Source of the DNA: Pelobates cultripes
Lineage: Eukaryota > Chordata > Amphibia > Anura > Pelobatidae
Assembly: GCA_933207985.1 (NCBI GenBank)
Contig: OW240916.1
Span: 269,111,200 to 269,175,199 of the forward strand
Reading direction: 5' to 3'
Length of the DNA: 64,000 bases
This document shows positions 57,164-64,000 of the stretch, in pieces. Both the position numbers and the translations under genes were made by a program. The notes beneath the pieces are model-generated. The model ran no database searches. It was not told the DNA's origin and saw nothing but the letters and a program-made list of their open reading frames with translations. The first letter of the stretch is position 1; every line of letters starts with the position of its first letter.

Positions 57164-57385
57164 GACATCCTAAAGCACGTCTTCTGGTGTCTCATGGAGG
57201 AATGAATAGTTTGATGGAAGCTATATATCATGGTGTTCCGGTGTTGGGAATTCCTCTTTTTGGAGATCAGTTTGACAATTTGGCTCGAATAGAGGCCAAA
57301 CAGATGGGAACAGATTTATCCCAGTTATTAAGATTAAGGCAGAACATTTGGCAAACACTATCAGACATATAATAGAAAACCCATG
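57164..57385 (+). pseudogene. UGT3A-like gene, unit B, exon 6, frameshifted
   Basis: 222 bases against 220 in unit A. The frame codes VSHGGMNSLMEAI, GVPVLGIPLFGDQ and AKQMG, the UGT signature, then two extra bases (GA in GGAACAGATTTATCC) shift it to a stop in the exon. The last residues before the donor are therefore lost. The Phe before GDQ is the same as in unit A. Confidence 0.85.
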
Positions 57386-57490
57386 GTAGGTCTCTTGATA
57401 TAACTTCTGATCTTATTCATCTCATTGTTCTTTTTAGGGGAATTTATTCAAATCACGATATCAACATGTTTAGCTTTGAATATATGTTTT

Positions 57491-57661
57491 GTTTTTTTAA
57501 ATTCTTTATTTTTCACTCGACAGACAAAGCAAGTGTACAGTAACTTTTGGGCTTGCGCAGAAGCCAACTGGAAATTTTGTTCTTGTAAACATAATGCAAT
57601 TCAAACAGTACAATACATGCCCAATCTTGAACCCATTGAAAAAATGCCTCCCTTTCGAGCG
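57491..57661 (-). mobile_element. Short retroposed insert with 15-bp target duplication
   Basis: TTGAATATATGTTTT lies on both sides (57476-57490 and 57662-57676). The insert starts with a T run and ATTCTTTATTTTTC, the inverse of an A-rich tail, so it is a LINE-mobilised sequence on the - strand. Unit A has no insert at the matching site (near 29815). Confidence 0.7.
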
Positions 57662-58875
57662 TTGAATATATGTTTTATAACTAATTGCACTATAGACTTG
57701 AAAGATGGTTGCTTTATGATACATGATACTTTATGATTATTCACTAAGTATTGAAACTGGCATGATGACAGGTGTGAGAAATGTATTGAGTAGGTTTATG
57801 ATTAGTTTGGGAGGATGATCCCTGAAAAAGGATTTCTTCTACGTGTTGGTGCCAAATGCTGAGAAAAATAATGAATGTGAAATATATTAATCTCCATCTA
57901 CTATTGTGATAGATTCATTAAAACACTGATGGGGTCTGACCAGTGAGTTTCAAAGTTTAGGTTGAATAAGCCAATTAAGAAAATGTTTGATTTGGAAAAT
58001 GTTTTTTATTGCAGCTATTTTAGCTTACAGTTTGAGATTCCTCAATCGATTCGCAACTATTCTGGGATTAGTGAGCAACGCTGTATGTTGCTCAATAGAA
58101 TACACTTAGACTACCCATGGAGCTGCTTGCTTTTTAATTCTTCAACAGTTCTTGCCTCAACTCATCGATTTTATTTTTTTCTGGAACTCACTGCTCCGTG
58201 CACGAGTTCCTTTACACTCAATAACCACAGACATAGATAGAAGATACAGATCAATTATATCCAGAAAAATCTGTAGCTAACTAGCTAGTCCTAGTTAAAG
58301 GATCTCAACTGCATCTCATCTGAATAAAGTGGTCTGGGTGCAGGGGCCCTGTAGCTTTAAACCTGCAATGCATTCTATTTTTAATTTTATTGTTATTGCA
58401 GTTTTGTAGAAATTGCAATGTTCCTATTGGAGGGTAAAATAAATCTTTAGTGCTAGCTTCCTGGCAGCAATTGGAGGTGTTAGAAGTCAACCAATCACAG
58501 TGCTCTGATAGGCAGGTCTCGCTATGCTTGATACGTAGGTTAGAAGATATCTTAAATGTGATCTGTAATCAATGTAGCACTATTGATTTGTGGGAAGCAG
58601 GATTTGTTTCCAATTAATAACCCATAAATGCATGAAATTGAATGATGCAAAGGTCACCTGATCAGGGAGTTGTTTTAGGAAGCCATGATTTGGTGTCATT
58701 GCCTCACATATCTAACAATGTTGTATTTTACATACAAATGTCTGTACTGTAAAAGAGAATGATAAATTATGTTTTCTTGCGTAGAAATAAATACTATTAG
58801 CTGGTACACAGAGTTTAGTATAGAAAACATGATTTTCAAGGTATCAGTCATTCTTTCTTTAAATTTTATCAACAG

Positions 58876-59152
58876 CTACAAGTCCTCCGCAATGAAGCTC
58901 AGTGTGATCCGCAAGTCTCAACCGTTTTCCCCAGACCAGAAATTAGTGCGATGGGTGGAGCACATCATCCAGTCTGGAGGAGGCAGTCACCTACGCCCCT
59001 ATTCTTTCCAACAGCCGTGGTACCAGCAATTTCTGTTGGACATCATCTTATTTATCACCATCTGCCTTATTATTTTCAGTTACATTGCTGTAAAAATAAT
59101 TAAATTTGTAGTAGGAAAAATTTATTCTACTGGGAAACAAAAACAAAGCTAA
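58876..59152 (+). CDS. UGT3A-like gene, unit B, exon 7 (last coding exon)
   Basis: 277 bases, the same length as unit A. It codes YKSSAMKLSVIRKSQPFSPD, then VRWVEHIIQSGGGSHLRPYS, the membrane anchor (LLDIILFITICLIIFSYIAV) and the KQKQS tail with a KxKxx retrieval signal. It is intact. It lies downstream of two frameshifts, so it would not be read from the unit B start. Confidence 0.85.
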
Positions 59153-59780
59153 CATTAATAAAAAAAAGACATTTAAAAAAATAGTTCACTCATAAATTTA
59201 ACACAATTTACTGAAAAACCTATTTTAAAAAGAATTAACACCTGGCATTGTGTTGGCTGTGATCATTAGATTTATTTTTACTCCCCGTGAAAATAACAGA
59301 CATTTTTTATTTTATTTAACAAGTAAAACAATTGTTAAATGCTGCAAAAAATGCACTTGAACTTGTTAAAGAACAGTACTGTAATTCTTATGAATTCAAG
59401 AGAAAATATTGCACTGAGATGCAAATGGTTTACAAAGTGGATTCACTTATGCATCCCTACATTTATAGAGCATAACTAAAGGGAAACATTTAGACAGCAG
59501 CCTTTCCCAATACAAAATATATGTATTTTGTTACACTCTTCAAATAAATGTAGGGTTGTACAATTGAGCCCACTTTGCAAACCAATTGCTCCTCAGCACA
59601 ATCTATTCTCTTGAATGTACTGCTTTCTGAGAGGAACTAGTGGCAACTGTTAGCACTTGTTATTGTGGCTAAAGGGGTTGATTATGATTTACTGTTTGTT
59701 TGTCTTTTTTCTGCATGTGATTCCTACAAATGTTAAGCTGAAAAAACAAAAGCAACATAAAGCAATGCTCTGTTGGTGCC

Positions 59781-60383
59781 TTAAAGAGCCTCTGTTGCCA
59801 AAAATACATTTTATTTAATATTCCTTTATCTTGCTATGTCTGGATCTTTTTAATTTTTTGCTGACTGCCCTAGTTTTCCAACAAAAACATACAAAAAAAT
59901 AAATTACTTTTATTCTCTTTATGTACAGGAGTCAAATTGACACATCTTGATGATGAATCATTCCAGACCCCTAAACCACTTTAGCTTGTTGAATAGCTTA
60001 ATGTGAAGAGTGTGGTATTTCATTCTAGGAATAGTACATATTCCAGTAGGATTTGGCACTATAATAAATTAACGTGGATACACCTCCTGGCTTTCAATCA
60101 GACAGGAGGTCCTGTTACTTCCTGGTTGGTTAGCTTGGTGAAGCTAGACTCAAGGCAGCAATTGCCCGGAGCACCTGCCTTGCAAAGACTTCTTATTGAG
60201 CTGAATTGGGAAGTCTGGGCTGGGTTAGAAGGGGAGGGCTTGCAAATATTTCAACATGTGATCGTCAGCTATTGTAACCTGTTTTGATATATGCTCCCAA
60301 TGAAAAATGCATGCAAACGTTAATTTGGGGTATATCTACTAAACAGTGGTTTATTTTATTTGCGTAGTGGAGTGTCCCTTTAA
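59781..60383. mobile_element. TTAA MITE, 603 bp
   Basis: TTAAAGAGCCTCTGTTGCC ... GTGGAGTGTCCCTTTAA with TTAA borders. Unit 0 shows the empty TTAA site (GTTGGTGCCTTAACCCC at 646), so the insertion followed the duplication. Confidence 0.8.
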
Positions 60384-60575
60384 GCAAAGTTTCTATTCAA
60401 TTGGCAATCAGATGTACCAACAATTGATAAATAATATTACACAGAAGGGAGAACGGCCGACATCATGGACAGAAGAGAACGAAATGACGGTGCACAGATT
60501 TTGAGATTCAGCAAAAGGAAGTGTAGCTGAGCTGCAATGCTGAGACTGAATATCTCCACTGTAATTTCAAATGTA

Positions 60576-61185
60576 CCGTATATACTTGAGTATAAGCCGA
60601 CCTAAATATAAGCCGAGGGACCTAATTTTGTGTGTGAATGCAGTGTGTGTGTATAAAATGCAGAGTGTATGTGTGTTTGTGTAGTGTGTGTAAAAATTGG
60701 GTGGGGGAGGGCATTTTAATTATTTTAATATTTTTATTTATTAAATATTTAATTGTTGAACTAGTCCCCCCCTCCCTGCTTGTTACCTGGCCCGGGAGGG
60801 GGGCTATGATATTCACTGGAGGACCAGTGAGCAGTGGCGGGGTGGAGGGGAGGTGCAAGCTGTTACTTACCTTTCCAGCAGCTCCCTTCAGGTCCCTGTG
60901 TAAATCTCACGGCCAGCATGCTGCACAGAGCGTTGCTATGGTAACCCGTGGCAACGCTCTGACAGCCGCGAGACTTGCGAGATTTAGACAGGGGAGCTGA
61001 AGGGAGCTGCTGGGAAGGTAAGTAAGAGCTTCTGCGGGCCCCCCCATGTCCGCCGGGCTTGTCATGAGCCTGGCCGTCCTGGTCTGTTGCCATAATACAG
61101 ACCCTCACTCGAGTATAAGCCGAGGGGGTCTTTTTCAGCATAAAAAATGTGCTGAAAAACTCGGCTTATACTCGAGTATATACAG
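60576..61185. mobile_element. Mariner-like element, 610 bp
   Basis: Left ACCGTATATACTTGAG then TATAAGCCGA, right inverted ACTGTATATACTCGAG then TATAAGCCGAG, with TA at each side (60574-60575 and 61186-61187). There is a further inner copy of the end (61107-61130). No transposase ORF is visible. The interior contains an X-box module and a hairpin. Confidence 0.75.
60923..60970. promoter_or_regulatory. X-box hairpin module in mariner-like element
   Basis: GTTGCTATGGTAAC (60932-60945) fits the RFX X-box form GTHNYY-AT-RRNAAC. It is enclosed by AGAGCGTTGC / GGCAACGCTCT and by the arms CGAGACTTGCGAGATTTA / TAAATCTCACGGCC (60900-60995). Confidence 0.55.
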
Positions 61186-61255
61186 TAATTGGGAAATAGT
61201 ATGTTTTTGACGTTATGTCTGGTTTATGCTGCTTAATACAACAGTGCATTCAATG

Positions 61256-61793
61256 TTAAAGGGACACTATAGTCACCAGAACAACTACAGCTTATTGAAT
61301 TTGTTCTGGTGAGTAGAATCATTACCTTAAGGCTTTTTGCTCTAAACACTGTCTTTTCAGAGAAAATGCAGTGTTTACATTACAGCCTAGTGATACCTTC
61401 ACTGGCCACTCCTCAAATGGCTGTTAGAGATCCTTCCTGGGTCATGGCTGCCTAAAATGCATCCATTCAGTATCTCCTCCCTCTGCATGCAGACACTGAA
61501 CTTTCCTCATAGAGATTCATTGATTCAATTAATATCTATGAGGAGATGCTGATTGACCAGGGCTGTGTTTGAATTGTGCTGGCTCTGCCCCTGATCTGCC
61601 TCTTTGTCAGTGTCAGCCAAACCTACGGGGAAGCAGCCAGTGGGCAGGTCTAAAGGAAACAGGGACAAAGTATGCAGCTGCAGACTTGAATAAAAGTAAG
61701 ATTTTACAATATTTAGGGAGGCTAGATGGTGGTTTTAACCCTATAGGGTCAGGAATACATGTTTGTATTCCTGACTCAATAGTGCTCCTTTAA
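61256..61793 (+). mobile_element. TTAA MITE, 538 bp
   Basis: TTAAAGGGACACTATAGTCA ... GACTCAATAGTGCTCCTTTA then A, with TTAA borders. It is the sister of 52128-52723 in the other orientation. Unit 0 has the flanking DNA without the element (near 3560). Confidence 0.8.
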
Positions 61794-62225
61794 TATGGTT
61801 GCCATTAACTAATAAAATCCTCCATTTAGTGATGTACAGATTTTTATCTCCTTGAGCACATAAGGAACGAGGGGAATGGCGTATTGCGAAGTCTCCTTAA
61901 TTTGTTTAACTTTTGAGGAAACACAGCCATAGTATTTCCTTGCTGCCTTTATTCTAAGCAGGTGCAATCTACGCTGTTAACCAAGCCTTACCTGGAAACT
62001 ATATTCAAACAATTGTCAAAGTTATCGTTGAAGTGCTCTGCATGGTCCTAGTGCTCATCTTCTCCTGGCTGGGAACTAAATAAAATAAAAATAACTTTAT
62101 GAAATAAATAAGACTGTCCATTGTCCCGGCTTCTGTTGGAGTGGTTGAGGAGCTGGGCTCAGGGTCTATAATTAACAATAAATTAAGGATTAATTAAAGT
62201 ATTTAGAAAACTCAGCATACTGCAG

Positions 62226-62275
62226 TAGATGGCCCAAATGGTTCTTATCTGCCATCACATTCTATGTGTATTTGT
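62226..62275 (+). mobile_element. CR1-type LINE 3' end
   Basis: GATGGCCCAAATGGTTCTTA then TCTGCCATCACATTCTATGT is the familiar 3' terminus of amphibian CR1-like elements. It is followed directly by a TG-rich array. Confidence 0.6.
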
Positions 62276-62690
62276 GTGTCTGTATGTGTATCTGTATTTG
62301 TATTTGTGTGTCTGCATGTGTATCTGTGTATTTGTATGTGTATATGTGTGCCTGCATGTGTATCTGTGTATCTGTATGTGTATAACTGTGTGTCTATATG
62401 TGTATCTTTGTGTCTGCATGTGTGTCTGTATGTTTATCTGTGTCTGTATGTGTATCTGTGCATCAGTGTATCTCTCTGTGTGTCAGTGTATCTATCTGTG
62501 TGTCTGTGTGTGTGTATATTTTTTATGTATCTGTTTGTATGTCTGTTTTGTGTGTCTGTGTATCTTTTTGTCTGCATGTGTATCTGTGTGTCTGTGTATC
62601 AACATGTATGTCTATATGTGTGTCATTGTGTATGCACCTGTGTGTGTCAGTGTTTGTATCAGTATGAGTGTCATCCTGTGTATCTGAATG
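62262..62690. repeat. TG/TATG/TCTG microsatellite, about 430 bp
   Basis: TGTGTATCTGTATGTGTATC-type repeats without a strict unit. The same composition occurs at 23665-23790 and 31985-32350. The Val/Cys/Tyr-rich ORFs on both strands are artefacts. Confidence 0.9.
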
Positions 62691-62824
62691 TGATTTTTGG
62701 GAGAGGAGGGGGACAATGTTGTAAAGAGTGTGACTGCATGCCAGGGAGTGAGGATGGCAGGGTACAGGGAGCCCAAGTAAAATTCTTGCCCAGGGTCCAA
62801 TCAATATTAAAGAAAGCCTTTTTG

Positions 62825-63840
62825 CCTCCGGCAGAAACTCAAAAATTAATAAATAGATGATCCAAAGTTCTGTATTCTGCTGATTGGTGTAGGTAAATTA
62901 TAACATCCAATAGATGCCATTTTCTTTCCGAATCTGATGATTTAGACTGGCAGAAAGATGGTAGAAAATTAGGTTGTTTGATAGTCTGTCTTGAGATAAC
63001 CTTAGGTAAAAAGTATGGTTTTGAATGTAAAACAACCTTTTTTTGGTGAAAACGCTGTGAATTCAACAACGATGAAAATGCTTGTATTTCTCCAATCCTC
63101 ATAGTAGAAGTGATTGCGACTAAAAATGCTGTCTTCAATGATAGAATCTTCAATGGAACTTATTCCAAGGGTTCAAAAAGAGCTTCACACATAGCCTTCA
63201 GATCCACTGACAAATCCCACCTAGGAAAAGAAGAATGACGTAGAGGACGCTTGATAAAAATAGCCTTATAACATCTGTGAATTAGAATGTTAGAAGCCAA
63301 ATCTTGGACAAGGAAATGGCAAAGAGCGGACACTTGGACTTTAAAAGTAGAAACACTCAGGCTAGTCTGGAACCCACCTTGTAAAAAAGAAAAAATGCAT
63401 GGAATTGGAGGTATAGGAGAAAGACAATCTCTATCAACACACCAATGGAGAAACATTTGCCATATCCTGAGATAAATTCTAGTTGTGGATTTTCAAGTGG
63501 AGGACAGAATACTATAACATCACTTATGCTGTCATTAATACAATGTTCTTTAAGTAATATCTTAGCAGCAGCCAAGCTGTCAATTTGAACATCTTTAATG
63601 TTTCAACTGTCAGATCTTTGTTTTCCAGGATGTATTCTATTACAGAAGTTCCCAATGAGTCAGTGCCATCTGTTCTTTCTGTTCTATCTCTGAGAACCAG
63701 CTCCTGTTTGTCCAGTATGGAATAATTGCTAATACTCTCGCATTGTCAGACCTGAATTCCTGTACAATCTGAGCAACCAAAGCTACTGGTGGGAAAACAT
63801 AAGCCATACTGAAATTCCAAGGAATCAACAGACCGTCTAG
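62825..63840 (-). pseudogene. DIRS-like element, tyrosine recombinase region, decayed
   Basis: On the - strand, 63828-63640 codes WNFSMAYVFPPVALVAQIVQ then SWFSEIEQ (the RNase H / linker part of DIRS). 63456-63160 has LSVSTFKVQVSALCHFL and LFEPLE (recombinase N-terminus). 63153-62839 has LSLKTAFLVAITSTMRIGEI then PYFLPKVISRQT (start of the catalytic domain, with the Arg of the R-H-R-Y set). The C-terminal catalytic residues are not visible and frame breaks separate the pieces. These elements integrate with a recombinase instead of an integrase. The rest lies beyond the window. Confidence 0.75.
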
Positions 63841-63865
63841 TAGGGATGTGCATGGCCAAAAATTT

Positions 63866-63907
63866 CCCTATCCCTACCCCTAAACTAACCCTAACCCCTA
63901 ACCCTAC
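63866..63907. repeat. Degenerate telomere-like (CCCTAA) stretch
   Basis: CCCTATCCCTACCCCTAAAC then TAACCCTAACCCCTAACCC: about seven imperfect units in 42 bases. It is next to the DIRS-like fragment. It could be an interstitial telomere repeat or a chance simple repeat. Confidence 0.6.
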
Positions 63908-64000
63908 TAGGAGAGTCTCAGGTGGCTGCAGCACTGCCTGGGCCAGCGCATCCATGAGGGCGCGTCGGCCAGGGGCGCAAGATATGACGGATCAGCAGGA

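Larger units (their letters stand above)
59580..62075. repeat. Duplicated 3' flank of UGT unit B
   Basis: Matches unit 0 and unit A flanks (GTGGCAACTGTTAG at 59640; TCTAAGCAGGTGCAATC at 61957; AAGCCTTACCTGGAAAC at 61984), with two TTAA MITEs and a mariner-like element inserted between. The ORFs here have no support. About 62076-62225 shows nothing I recognise. Confidence 0.75.

Noticed and set aside
63886..63955. MDALAQA stretch as part of the DIRS protein
   Set aside because: It resembles DIRS linker residues but is separated from the rest by the telomere-like run and may be chance; I left it out of the DIRS feature.

Overview
This is vertebrate nuclear DNA, most likely from a frog or another amphibian. 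The evidence is intron-split genes with GT/AG borders, several tyrosine-recombinase, CR1, L2 and Tx1/L1-type retroelements, many hAT and TTAA-flanked miniature elements (ends such as TTAAAGGGACACTATAG), and long TG/CA arrays. I did not see any tRNA, rRNA, operon or CRISPR array.

The only host genes I can support are UDP-glycosyltransferase genes of the UGT3A type, arranged head to tail on the + strand. Unit A (22747-32920) has exons 3-7, which join into one open frame with a complete C-terminus, but no recognisable exons 1-2. Unit B (50779-59152) has exons 2-7, but its exon 4 is 4 bases short at the 5' end and its exon 6 has 2 extra bases. Both changes break the frame, so B reads as a young pseudogene unless the assembly is wrong. 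The 3' flank of a third unit ('unit 0') lies at about 463-3960, so its last exon should lie just left of base 1. The three units serve as internal controls: where one unit has an insertion, the others often show the empty site, and this let me set borders and target-site duplications for many elements.

Layout. 1-3961: unit 0 flank with a mariner MITE, a solo LTR, a TIR element and a snapback insert. 3962-6128: a foldback element with a 70-bp minisatellite. 6129-8883: the 3' LTR and an unusual accessory ORF of a Gypsy-like element, ending in an assembly gap. 9151-16525: a decayed Tx1/L1 LINE on the - strand, split by a 2.55-kb non-autonomous hAT (13903-16457). 16526-19490: AT-rich DNA, a 405-bp tandem repeat and a hAT-like fragment. 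19560-22190: a decayed chromodomain Gypsy on the - strand. 22380-32920: UGT unit A, whose introns carry LTRs, CR1, piggyBac and hAT insertions. 33295-38640: unit A flank, a TIR element, a LINE C-terminal fragment and LTRs. 38641-42113: an LTR split by an L2 LINE with a 768-codon open frame. 42125-46206: a second Tx1/L1 LINE with another gap. 46367-47935: a hAT. 47936-59152: UGT unit B with a dense TTAA-element cluster. 59153-62225: unit B flank with more MITEs. 62226-64000: a CR1 end, a TG array and a DIRS-like tyrosine recombinase remnant.

The most unusual signals are: a hairpin module built on an RFX-type X-box (GTTACCATGGCAAC), found in four otherwise different transposons; a Trp-rich acidic ORF with Gln-rich repeats in the env position of a Gypsy-like element; a TTGAnAAAG...CGAAACG hairpin motif in three unrelated repeats; and a possible GC-AG intron in UGT unit B.
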